This document shows positions 1 through 7,290 of a stretch of 64,000 nucleotides of DNA, in pieces (position 1 is the first letter of the stretch; each line of letters starts with the position of its first letter). The translations under genes were made by a program, and so were the position numbers. Under the pieces are notes generated by a model. It was not told the DNA's origin. It saw only the letters and a program-made list of their open reading frames with translations, and searched no databases. Source of the DNA: Janthinobacterium rivuli (GTDB taxonomy: Bacteria > Pseudomonadota > Gammaproteobacteria > Burkholderiales > Burkholderiaceae_D). The stretch spans positions 62,001-126,000 of the forward strand of contig NZ_WFLJ01000017.1 of assembly GCF_009208735.1 (NCBI RefSeq), given 5' to 3'.

Positions 1-1533
1 ACGAAGATCTCGGATCACTTCGCGATCATCCCGACGACGATCGCGCCGAAGAACCTGTCCGAGCCGGAACAGAAGCTGTACGACCTGGTCACGCGCCGCT
101 TCATGGCCGTGTTCTTCCCGCCTGCGGAATTCCAGGTCACCACGCGTTACACGGAAGTGTCCGGCCATCAGTTCAAGACTGAAGGCAAGGTCATGACCAA
201 TCCGGGCTGGCTGGCCATCTACGGCAAGGAAGCATCGACGGACGCCGACAAGGAAAGCAATGGCAACGGCAACCTGGTGCCGGTCGCCAAGGGCGAAAAA
301 GTGCAGACGGAAAGCGTCAGCGCGAATGGCCTGGTGACGAAGCCGCCCGCGCGCTTCACGGAGGCGACCTTGCTGTCGGCCATGGAAGGCGCTGGCAAGC
401 TGATCGATGACGACGAGCTGCGCGATGCGATGGCCGGCAAGGGGCTCGGCACGCCGGCGACGCGCGCGGCCACCATCGAGGGCTTGCTGACGGAACGCTA
501 TCTGATCCGCGAAGGCCGCGAACTGATTCCGACGGCCAAGGCATCGCAGCTGATGACTTTGCTCAAAGGCCTGGGCGTCAACGAATTGACGGCGCCGGAA
601 CTGACGGGCGAGTGGGAATACAAGCTGTCGCAGATGGAAAAAGGCAAGATTTCGCGCGAAGAGTTCATGCGTGAAATTGCACAGATGACGCAAATCATCG
701 TCAAGCGCGCCAAGGAATACGACAACGACACCATTCCCGGCGATTACGCCACCCTGGAAACGCCATGCCCGAACTGCGGCGGCGTGGTAAAGGAAAACTA
801 TCGTCGTTTCGCCTGCACCAAGTGCGAATTCTCGATGAGCAAGACGCCGGGTTCGCGCCAGTTCGAAATCGCCGAAGTGGAACAATTGCTGAAGGACCGC
901 ACCATCGGCCCGCTGCAAGGTTTCCGCTCGAAGATGGGCCGTCCGTTCGCCGCCATCCTGCGCATCGTGCGCGATGAAGAGATCAAGAACTTCAAGCTGG
1001 AATTCGATTTCGGCCAGAACGACGAGAGCGAAGATGGCGAAGGCGTCGATTTCACGGGCCAGACGCCCGTGGGACCTTGCCCCAAGTGCAACGCCGGCGT
1101 GTATGAAATGGGCCTGGCCTATGTGTGCGAGCACAGCGTGGCCAAGCCGAAGACGTGCGACTTCCGCAGCGGCCGCATCATCTTGCAGCAGGAAATCTTG
1201 CCGGAACAAATGGCAAAACTGCTCAACGATGGCAAGACGGACTTGCTGCCGGGCTTTGTTTCCCAGCGTACCCGTCGTCCGTTCAAGGCATTCCTCGTGC
1301 GCGGCAAGGATGGCAAGGTGAGCTTCGAGTTTGAAGAGCGCAAGGCCAAGCCGGGCGCCAAGACGAAGGCGGCAGCCGTCGAGGCCGAAGGCGAAGAAGG
1401 CGCGGCGCCAGCGAAGAAAACGGCCGTCAAGAAAGCGGCAGCCGTCAAAAAGGCGCCGGCCAAGAAAGCGACGGCCGTGAAAAAGCCGGCCGCCAAGAAG
1501 GCGCCGGCGAAGAAAGCGGCGGCGGCGGAGTAA
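1..1533 (+). CDS. topB: DNA topoisomerase III, C-terminal part (5' end outside window)
   Basis: Type IA topoisomerase that relaxes and decatenates DNA through a single-strand passage mechanism. The reading frame is open from base 1, so the N-terminal Toprim domain and the catalytic tyrosine lie upstream of the window; 510 residues are visible. The type IA core motif LGTPATRA is at about 448-471. Two Cys-rich zinc-ribbon-like modules follow (CPNC/CTKC near 765-825 and CPKC plus later cysteines near 1075-1160). The last 40 or so residues are a Lys/Ala tail made of KKA-type units, resembling histone-H1-like DNA-binding tails. It is followed at once by an intrinsic terminator. The type III rather than type I assignment rests on the GTPATRA context and the C-terminal layout. 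Confidence 0.9.
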   Translation, partial: TKISDHFAIIPTTIAPKNLSEPEQKLYDLVTRRFMAVFFPPAEFQVTTRYTEVSGHQFKTEGKVMTNPGWLAIYGKEASTDADKESNGNGNLVPVAKGEKVQTESVSANGLVTKPPARFTEATLLSAMEGAGKLIDDDELRDAMAGKGLGTPATRAATIEGLLTERYLIREGRELIPTAKASQLMTLLKGLGVNELTAPELTGEWEYKLSQMEKGKISREEFMREIAQMTQIIVKRAKEYDNDTIPGDYATLETPCPNCGGVVKENYRRFACTKCEFSMSKTPGSRQFEIAEVEQLLKDRTIGPLQGFRSKMGRPFAAILRIVRDEEIKNFKLEFDFGQNDESEDGEGVDFTGQTPVGPCPKCNAGVYEMGLAYVCEHSVAKPKTCDFRSGRIILQQEILPEQMAKLLNDGKTDLLPGFVSQRTRRPFKAFLVRGKDGKVSFEFEERKAKPGAKTKAAAVEAEGEEGAAPAKKTAVKKAAAVKKAPAKKATAVKKPAAKKAPAKKAAAAE

Positions 1534-1556
1534 TCCGGCGCCAGCCAGGCAGGCAG

Positions 1557-1590
1557 ACAAAAGCCAGGGATCGCTCCCTGGCTTTTTTTA
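1557..1590 (+). terminator. Intrinsic terminator after topB, usable from both strands
   Basis: A 10-bp perfect stem (1561-1570 with 1575-1584) has a 4-base loop and is followed by a T run. An A run precedes it, so it can also stop the convergent minus-strand gene ending at 1604. Confidence 0.85.
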
Positions 1591-1603
1591 CGTCCCGAGG
1601 CTC

Positions 1604-2341
1604 TTAGTCCAGGTAGTCGGAATACTCGCGCTGCGCGTAGTTCTGCAAGTTGGCCCACGGCTGCGCCTTGCTGACGGTCGGCTGCAGCTTGACGTCGACC
1701 CGGCGATAGAAGGTGTTCGCGCGGTCGCCGCTTTCGATGATCAGGGGAATCTGCTTTTGCTCATCCCACAGGATGCGCTGGAACACGCCATTCTTTTCCA
1801 CTTCGCGCCAGCGTGCGCCCGTCACGGTCGATGCCTGTTTCGACAGCGGCATGGCGGCTACCAGTTTCGGGTCCAGCAGATAGAAACTGTTTTCCCAGGA
1901 ACCATCGAAATTGACGTTTTCGTACTCGGCTTTCGGGATGGCGACGACGATCTTGTCGTGCGCATCGATGTATTCCACGCGCACGGTGTTCTTTTCCAGC
2001 ATCACGTGGCGCGGTATCAGCACGGGATTGAAGTGCTTGTGCTCATGTTGCGTGGCCGCGGTCGACGTCTTCAACGCCACTTTCCTGTTCTCGCCGTGGC
2101 TGTGGCCCGCATGCGCATCGGTCGACGGCGCCAGCACGCGCTCGACCCATACGTGGCCGGGACGGCGCAGCATCTTTTCTTCGTAGCGGCTTTCGCGCGT
2201 CACGCCTTCCGGCGTCAGCACGCGGCTGTAATAGGTGATGCCCAGGTCCAGGTCGGCAGGAGCGGAAGGCGTGGCAGGCGCGGCTTGCGCGCTGGCGGCA
2301 AAGCCGGCGGCGAGGAGGACGGCGATCAGGGATGATTTCAT
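1604..2341 (-). CDS. Exported His-rich hypothetical protein, last gene of the alkaline phosphatase cluster
   Basis: I do not recognise the family. The 245-residue product has a clear Sec signal peptide (hydrophobic residues about 4-18, cleavage after AQA near residue 20), so it should be periplasmic. A histidine-rich stretch at residues about 76-105 contains DAHAGHSHGE and QHEHKHF, six to seven histidines that could bind a transition metal. The rest looks beta-rich and soluble with no membrane segment. It lies 76 bp downstream of a zinc-type alkaline phosphatase on the same strand and probably shares its transcript. A role in metal supply to the phosphatases is a guess from position and composition only. 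Confidence 0.6.
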   Translation of the reverse strand: MKSSLIAVLLAAGFAASAQAAPATPSAPADLDLGITYYSRVLTPEGVTRESRYEEKMLRRPGHVWVERVLAPSTDAHAGHSHGENRKVALKTSTAATQHEHKHFNPVLIPRHVMLEKNTVRVEYIDAHDKIVVAIPKAEYENVNFDGSWENSFYLLDPKLVAAMPLSKQASTVTGARWREVEKNGVFQRILWDEQKQIPLIIESGDRANTFYRRVDVKLQPTVSKAQPWANLQNYAQREYSDYLD

Positions 2342-2417
2342 GGTGTTGCCTTTACGTGCAGAGGGGCGGAGGGCAACGCTGCCATCCGCCCCGGTGGGGT
2401 TACCGTGTTGAAGTGGA

Positions 2418-3842
2418 TCAGAAGCCGAAGGCCGCCTTCAGCAAGTCAAACACCTTGGTGTTGTCCAGGGTGCCCTTGAAGGCCTTGGCGCCGGCGCCCG
2501 TGGCCAGCAACTTGACGTCGCCGCCGCCGTGGGTTTCGCTGGCCAGACGCACGCCTGTTTCTTGCAGGTAGTTGTCTTTCAGGGCCGTGGCGCTGTCGAC
2601 GTTGCTGCGCAGGTCAGGGCGGTTCGGGCCGTTGCCGAACACCAGGGTGGTGTAGGTATTGCCATCGGCATCCTTGCTCGGCTGGTTATCCTTGTAGCCG
2701 CGGTTGATGTCGAGGATATGGTTGCCGCGCTTGCCGTAGCCGTTGAAGGCCAGCGTGTGGTCATGGTCGGCCGTGACGACGATCAGGGTGTTCTCCAGCT
2801 TTGGATCGCTTTCCTTGATCTTGGCGATGGCGGCCTTGATGGCGTCGTCGAAGGCGATGGTGTCCGTCAGCGCGCGCTTGGCGTTGATGCCGTGCAGGGC
2901 GTGGTCGATGCGGCCGCCTTCAACCATCAGGAAGTAGCCGTTCGCGTTTTTCGACAACAGGTCGATGGCTTTGAGCGTCATTTCCGACAGGCTAGGCTGG
3001 GTCGCGCCTTCGCCCAGCGGCGGCGTGGCCGTGCGGTCCAGTTCATATTCCAGATGGCTGCGGGTGCTGTACAGGCCGATGAATTTCTTGCCGCTCGGCG
3101 CTGCCGCCATTTCCGCCTTCGTCGCGGCCACGGTGTAACCCTTGGCGGCAAATTCCGTCAACAGGTTGCGGCCATCGACGCGGCCATACTTGTTGCTGGC
3201 CGACCATGGGGTGAAGTGGTTGCGGCCGCCACCCATCAGTACATCGACGCCGTCGCCCAGCGCCGCGTTGTAGCCCGCGCCGCCTGGCGTCGCTTGCGCG
3301 GCGATCGCGTACTGCGCATTGCGGTTGCAAATGTGCGAGAACGTCGTCGCCGGCGTGGCGTGCGTCAATTCCGTGGTGGTGATGGCGCCCACGGCCTTGC
3401 CCTTGGCTTTCGCCAGTTCCAGGATGGTCGGCACGCTCTTGCCGCCGGCCGGGCAGTTGTCCACGCCCAGGTTGCCGTTGGCGTCGCGGCCGGGTTCTTT
3501 GGCGATCGTGTCCTGCGCCATCGAGATGACTTCATTGTTCATCTTGACGCCGGTCATGTAGGCGGCCATCGATGGCGCGCTGTCCGTCGTTTGCGCATCG
3601 TTCGAGAACGTCTTGATGCGCGCCGTGCGTTCCAGCGTGTCCATCGTCAGGCTGCCGTCTTCGCCGTATTTGTAGATGCGCGACGCCGTCACGACGGACG
3701 GGCCCATGCCGTCGCCGAGGAAGAAGATGACGTTCTTGGCGTCGGCGGCGTAGGCGCTGGCGACGCTGGCCGCCACGAGCGTGGTCAGCAAGGAGATTTT
3801 CAGAGCCGACTTCAGTGCGGCGGGTGTCGATGCAAGTTTCAT
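2418..3842 (-). CDS. phoA: Alkaline phosphatase, secreted
   Basis: Hydrolyses phosphate monoesters in the periplasm or outside the cell to release phosphate. The 474-residue protein has an N-terminal signal peptide ending near ASAYA (residue 32). Family motifs are complete: FFLGDGMG with metal ligand D44, TDSAPS with nucleophile Ser88, VEGGRIDHALH (metal ligands, with His where E. coli PhoA has Lys), TADHDH, and ETHGGGDV near the C-terminus. It starts 30 bp after the stop of a paralogous phosphatase and is about half identical to it by eye, so the pair arose by tandem duplication. The symbol is used in the family sense; orthology with E. coli PhoA was not tested. Confidence 0.88.
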   Translation of the reverse strand: MKLASTPAALKSALKISLLTTLVAASVASAYAADAKNVIFFLGDGMGPSVVTASRIYKYGEDGSLTMDTLERTARIKTFSNDAQTTDSAPSMAAYMTGVKMNNEVISMAQDTIAKEPGRDANGNLGVDNCPAGGKSVPTILELAKAKGKAVGAITTTELTHATPATTFSHICNRNAQYAIAAQATPGGAGYNAALGDGVDVLMGGGRNHFTPWSASNKYGRVDGRNLLTEFAAKGYTVAATKAEMAAAPSGKKFIGLYSTRSHLEYELDRTATPPLGEGATQPSLSEMTLKAIDLLSKNANGYFLMVEGGRIDHALHGINAKRALTDTIAFDDAIKAAIAKIKESDPKLENTLIVVTADHDHTLAFNGYGKRGNHILDINRGYKDNQPSKDADGNTYTTLVFGNGPNRPDLRSNVDSATALKDNYLQETGVRLASETHGGGDVKLLATGAGAKAFKGTLDNTKVFDLLKAAFGF

Positions 3843-3871
3843 GTGCTTGTCCAGTTCTTGTCTCTTGGGGA

Positions 3872-5332
3872 TTACAGACCGCCGGCGGTCTTGACCAGGC
3901 CGAATACTTTGGTGTTGTCGATGGTGCCGAGGAAGGTTTCCGAACCCTTGCCGATGGCGCCCAGGAAGACGTCGGTGCCGCCGTGGGTTTCATTGCCTGC
4001 CGCCGTGCGGATTACCGCTTCCTGGTGGTAGGTGTTGGCGCTGGTGACGGTTTCATCGAGGCTGGCCATGGCGGCGCGGCTTGATTGCGTGCGGTTTTCG
4101 CCATTGCCGAAGCCGATGATCGAATACGGTGCGCCGTCCAGGTCTTTCTCGACCGCGCCGGTCACGTAGTTCTTCACCACGCCCAGCACGCCAGGATTGC
4201 CGGCAGCCGTCTTGCCCGTGCGCTTGGCGTAGCCGTTCAGCACCAGCGTGTGGTCATGGTCGGCCGTGACGACGATCAGGGTATTGGCCAGGGTCGGATC
4301 GGTGAGCTTGGCTTTCTCGATGGCGGCCTTGATGGCGTTATCGAACGCGACGGTGTCTTGCAGCGCTTTCTTGGCCGTCGTTTCGTGCAGCGCATGGTCG
4401 ATGCGGCCGCCTTCGACCATCAGGAAATAACCCTTCTTGTTCTTGGCCAGCACGTCCATGGCCTTGGTGGTCATTTCCGCCAAGCTAGGTTCCTTGGCCG
4501 CATCGCGATCCAGGTCATAGCTCATGTGGCTGGACGTGAACACGCCGAACAGGCGTTCCGTCTTGGCCGCATCGACGGCCTTGAAGTCGGTGGCGTTGTT
4601 GGCGACCGTATAGCTCTTCGCTTTCAGTTCGGCGATCAGGTCGCGGCCGTCGGAACGCTTGCCGCCATCCTTGAATTGCTTGAAGAATTGCGCGCCGCCA
4701 CCGAGAACCACTTCCAGGCCGGTGGTGCCCAGCGCGCTGTTGTAGCCGGTGCCGCCCGGCACCAGGGCCGCGGCGATATCGTTTTCCAGGTCGCGGTGGC
4801 AGATGTGCGCGTAGGTTGCGGCCGGCGTGGCGTGCGTCACGCGCGCCGTGCTGACGACGCCGGCGGCAAAGCCCTTGGCCTTGGCCAGTTCCAGCAAGGT
4901 GGTGGCGGGCGTACCGTTGCCGGTGCCGCATTTGTTGACCAGCTTGTTGCCGTTCGCATCCATGCCCGGATCGATGGCGACCGTATTGGCCGACATCGAG
5001 ATGACTTCATTGTTCATTTTGACGCCGGTCATGTAGGCGGCCATCGATGGCGCGCTGTCCGTCACTTGTGCGTCGTTCGAGAACGTCTTGACGAAGGCCG
5101 TTTCCGGCAGCGTGTCCATGGTCAGCGAACCCTCTTCGCCCACGGAATAGATGCGCGCGGCCGTCATGGTGGTCAGGCCCATGCCATCGCCGAGGAAGAA
5201 GATGACGTTTTTCGGTGGCGCTTCAGCCACTACCTCTTCTTTTTTGGCATCGCTGCCGCAGGCGGCCAGCATCAGGGTGATGGCGACGCTGCAGCCAGCG
5301 ACGGAAATTTTTCTGCGTGTCATGTGGTTCAT
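3872..5332 (-). CDS. Alkaline phosphatase, predicted lipoprotein paralogue
   Basis: Second alkaline phosphatase of the tandem pair, first in the operon. A longer frame reaches 5371, but that start would be TTG and would lie inside the probable promoter. ATG at 5332 (or 5323) gives MNHMTRRK, a hydrophobic segment and the lipobox L-A-A-C with Cys25. The mature enzyme is therefore probably lipid-anchored; Gly at +2 fits the outer membrane. Active-site motifs are intact: FFLGDGMG, TDSAPS (nucleophile Ser93), VEGGRIDHALH, TADHDH and ETHGG. Compared with its downstream paralogue it carries an insert near residues 395-415 (KNYVTGAVEKDL). Presumably one copy is tethered and the other released. Confidence 0.87.
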   Translation of the reverse strand: MNHMTRRKISVAGCSVAITLMLAACGSDAKKEEVVAEAPPKNVIFFLGDGMGLTTMTAARIYSVGEEGSLTMDTLPETAFVKTFSNDAQVTDSAPSMAAYMTGVKMNNEVISMSANTVAIDPGMDANGNKLVNKCGTGNGTPATTLLELAKAKGFAAGVVSTARVTHATPAATYAHICHRDLENDIAAALVPGGTGYNSALGTTGLEVVLGGGAQFFKQFKDGGKRSDGRDLIAELKAKSYTVANNATDFKAVDAAKTERLFGVFTSSHMSYDLDRDAAKEPSLAEMTTKAMDVLAKNKKGYFLMVEGGRIDHALHETTAKKALQDTVAFDNAIKAAIEKAKLTDPTLANTLIVVTADHDHTLVLNGYAKRTGKTAAGNPGVLGVVKNYVTGAVEKDLDGAPYSIIGFGNGENRTQSSRAAMASLDETVTSANTYHQEAVIRTAAGNETHGGTDVFLGAIGKGSETFLGTIDNTKVFGLVKTAGGL

Positions 5333-5356
5333 CCGGCTAGGTTTGAAAGAGCTAGC

Positions 5357-5396
5357 AAGATAGCAATCCAATGTGACGCCCTCATGACGCTATGAC
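5357..5396 (-). promoter_or_regulatory. Candidate Pho box and -10 element for the phosphatase operon
   Basis: Read on the minus strand there are three GTCA-type half sites: GTCAT (5396-5392), GTCAT (5388-5384) and GTCAC (5377-5373). The last two are 11 bp apart, the spacing of the E. coli Pho box. Ten bases after the last is TATCTT (5362-5357), a plausible -10. This is the PhoB class layout in which the Pho box replaces the -35. About 11 of 18 consensus positions match. Confidence 0.6.
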
Positions 5397-5535
5397 ACGG
5401 TTCGCAAGGCGCCGGGCGGGGCGCTATCGCGTATTGCATCGAATTAAGCAACAAACTATTGCGATTTAATGGGTTTTTCTACCGGATTGAGCAACGTAAG
5501 ATGCATGCATCCCAATCATCTTGTGAAGGCGCATC

Positions 5536-6405
5536 ATGTTCTCCAAATCCCTCGGCAGCATTCTTGTTTCCACCCTGTTCGCCGCCGGCGCCGCCTCGGC
5601 CGCCGCCAGCGCGCCCCTGACCCTGGAAGTCTTCAATCCGGGCGAAGCGGCCATCTTCCCCGTCGCTTCCGTGCTGGTCGCGGGCAAGCATGACGCCGTG
5701 CTGATCGATGCGCAATTCTCGCGCGCCGAAGCGCAAAAACTGGTGGAAAAGATCCGCGCCAGCGGCAAGAAACTGACGACCGTGTACATCAGCCACAGCG
5801 ATCCCGATTTTTACTTTGGCCTCGACGTGATCAAGGCCGCCTTCCCGCAGGCAAAAATCGTCGCCACGCCGGAAACCGTGGCGGAAATCCGCCGCAAGGC
5901 CGATGCCAAGGTCGCTTACTGGGGCCCGATCCTGAAGGACAATGCGCCGCACGCCATCGTCATTCCCGACGCGCTGAAGGGCAAGCGCATCAGCCTGGAA
6001 GGCCAGTCGCTGGACATCGCCGGCCCGACGCCAGCGCGCACTTATGTGTGGATTCCCTCGATCAAGGCCGTCGTCGGCGGCGTGGTGTTGTTTGGTAACT
6101 TGCACGTGTGGACGGCCGATACGCAAAGCCTGCAATCGCGCCAGGACTGGCTCAAGACGCTGGACGGCATCGCCGCGTTGAAACCCGTCACCGTCGTGCC
6201 CGGCCACTTCAAGGTGGGTTCGCCCCTGACGCCGGACAGCATCGGTTTTACGCGCGACTATCTGGTGACGTTTGAAGCGGAAACGGCCAAGGCCGCCAAT
6301 TCGGCCGCCCTGATCGAGGCCATGAAACAGCATTACCCGAAGCTGGGCCTCGATGGCGCCCTGGAGACCAGCGCGAAGGTGGCCAAGGGTGAAATGAAAT
6401 GGTAA
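5536..6405 (+). CDS. Exported metallo-beta-lactamase-fold protein with altered metal motif
   Basis: The 289-residue protein has a signal peptide (cleavage near residue 24, ASAAA) and the MBL-fold pattern: a beta-rich N-terminal region with VLIDAQF, then SHSDPDFYFG at residues 86-95, then VVPGHF with His224. The usual HxHxDH zinc motif reads H87-S-D89-P-D91-F92, so two of three histidines are replaced. The later GD dyad region reads VVGGVVLFG without the Asp. It may bind one metal or have a changed activity. The start has GAAGG eight bases upstream. It is divergent from the phosphatase operon (gap about 200 bp) and followed directly by repeat copy A. No substrate can be named. Confidence 0.75.
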   Translation: MFSKSLGSILVSTLFAAGAASAAASAPLTLEVFNPGEAAIFPVASVLVAGKHDAVLIDAQFSRAEAQKLVEKIRASGKKLTTVYISHSDPDFYFGLDVIKAAFPQAKIVATPETVAEIRRKADAKVAYWGPILKDNAPHAIVIPDALKGKRISLEGQSLDIAGPTPARTYVWIPSIKAVVGGVVLFGNLHVWTADTQSLQSRQDWLKTLDGIAALKPVTVVPGHFKVGSPLTPDSIGFTRDYLVTFEAETAKAANSAALIEAMKQHYPKLGLDGALETSAKVAKGEMKW

Positions 6406-6502
6406 AAACCTACTGCGCGACGCGATTTCCGGCCTGCGATGCTCACTGTGCTTTAGCACAGTTGCGCTTCTCAGCCAGAACTAGCGCCGCTCGCTACGGT
6501 TT
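6406..6502 (+). repeat. Intergenic structured repeat, copy A (97 bp)
   Basis: First of three copies in the window. It begins AAACCTACTGCGCG right after the stop codon at 6405 and ends CGCTCGCTACGGTTT, 38 bp before the next ATG. A central hairpin ACTGTGC-TTTA-GCACAGT (6445-6462) sits inside a second helix formed by TTC-C-GGC (6427-6433) and GCC-A-GAA (6474-6480). The outer ends AAACC and GGTTT are complementary. Confidence 0.9.
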
Positions 6503-6540
6503 TTCAAGTCATCTGTTTTAGTTTTGTAAAGGATAGGGGC

Positions 6541-7197
6541 ATGCCCACACTGCACTACATTTTCGATCCCCTGTGCGGCTGGTGCTACGGCGCCGCGCCG
6601 CTGGTCGAGGCGGCGCGCGCCGTGCCGGGCCTGACGGTGGCGTTTCACGGCGGCGGCATGATGACGGGCAGCAATCGCCGCCAGATCACGCCCGCCTGGC
6701 GCGGCTACGTCTTGCCGCACGACCGGCGCATCGAGCAATTGTCCGACCAGCCCTTCGGCGACGCCTATATTGACGGCTTGCTGAACGACACCACGGCCAT
6801 GATGGATTCCGAACCGCCGATCACGGCCATCCTGGCGGCGGAAGTGTTGGCCGGCAAGGGCCTGGACATGCTGCAGCGCGTGCAGCGCGCCCATTACGTG
6901 GACGGCTTGCGCATCGCCGACCTGCCCGTGCTGGTGACCTTGGCGCAAGCGCTGGGCATGGACGGGACGGCATTCCAGGCCGCGTATGCGCGCCAGGCGG
7001 GCGCCGCCACGCAACGGCACATCGACGCCAGCCGCGCCTTGCTGGCGCAGGTGGGCGGGCAGGGCTTTCCCACCTTCGTGCTCGACGATGGCGGCGGCAA
7101 GCTGTCCGTGATCGATATCGGGGAGTTTTTGGGCCAGCCGGCGAAGTTGCAGGCGCAACTGAGCGGCGCGTGCGATGCCCACGGTTGTTCATTGTAA
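6541..7197 (+). CDS. DsbA-family thioredoxin-fold oxidoreductase, cytoplasmic
   Basis: A 218-residue protein of the DsbA/FrnE-like superfamily. The redox motif is CGWC at residues 12-15 (DPLCGWCYG), followed by an all-helical insertion and a thioredoxin-fold C-terminal half with the cis-proline segment GFPTF. There is no signal peptide, so it should act in the cytoplasm, unlike classical DsbA. The C-terminus CDAHGCSL adds two more cysteines. The start has AAGGAT about 8 bases upstream. It lies between repeat copy A and katA; catalase next door fits a loose redox or peroxide theme, but no partner can be named. Confidence 0.8.
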   Translation: MPTLHYIFDPLCGWCYGAAPLVEAARAVPGLTVAFHGGGMMTGSNRRQITPAWRGYVLPHDRRIEQLSDQPFGDAYIDGLLNDTTAMMDSEPPITAILAAEVLAGKGLDMLQRVQRAHYVDGLRIADLPVLVTLAQALGMDGTAFQAAYARQAGAATQRHIDASRALLAQVGGQGFPTFVLDDGGGKLSVIDIGEFLGQPAKLQAQLSGACDAHGCSL

Positions 7198-7231
7198 ATA
7201 TCTATCGATTCGATAAAATCAATTATCTTTT

Positions 7232-7280
7232 CCTTTGTTGTTGACTTCGCTACACTGGCTTCATTAGTCAACAACGAAGG
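7232..7280 (+). promoter_or_regulatory. 15-bp inverted repeat over the katA promoter and ribosome-binding site
   Basis: CCTTTGTTGTTGACT (7232-7246) and AGTCAACAACGAAGG (7266-7280) are inverted repeats matching at 14 of 15 positions, separated by 19 bases. The right arm includes the Shine-Dalgarno (GAAGG, 7276-7280) of katA. TACACT (7251-7256) inside the loop is a possible -10. Just upstream, TATC and GATA half sites repeat in alternating orientation (7202-7227). Confidence 0.55.
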
Positions 7281-7290
7281 AAAAGCAGCC

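Noticed and set aside
5333-5371. N-terminal extension of the lipoprotein phosphatase to a TTG start
   Set aside because: It would put residues upstream of a clear lipoprotein signal and place the start codon next to the Pho box and upstream of the -10.
7198-7290. An OxyR binding site upstream of katA
   Set aside because: The four ATAG-type half sites with 7-base spacing could not be fitted; only alternating TATC/GATA elements are seen.
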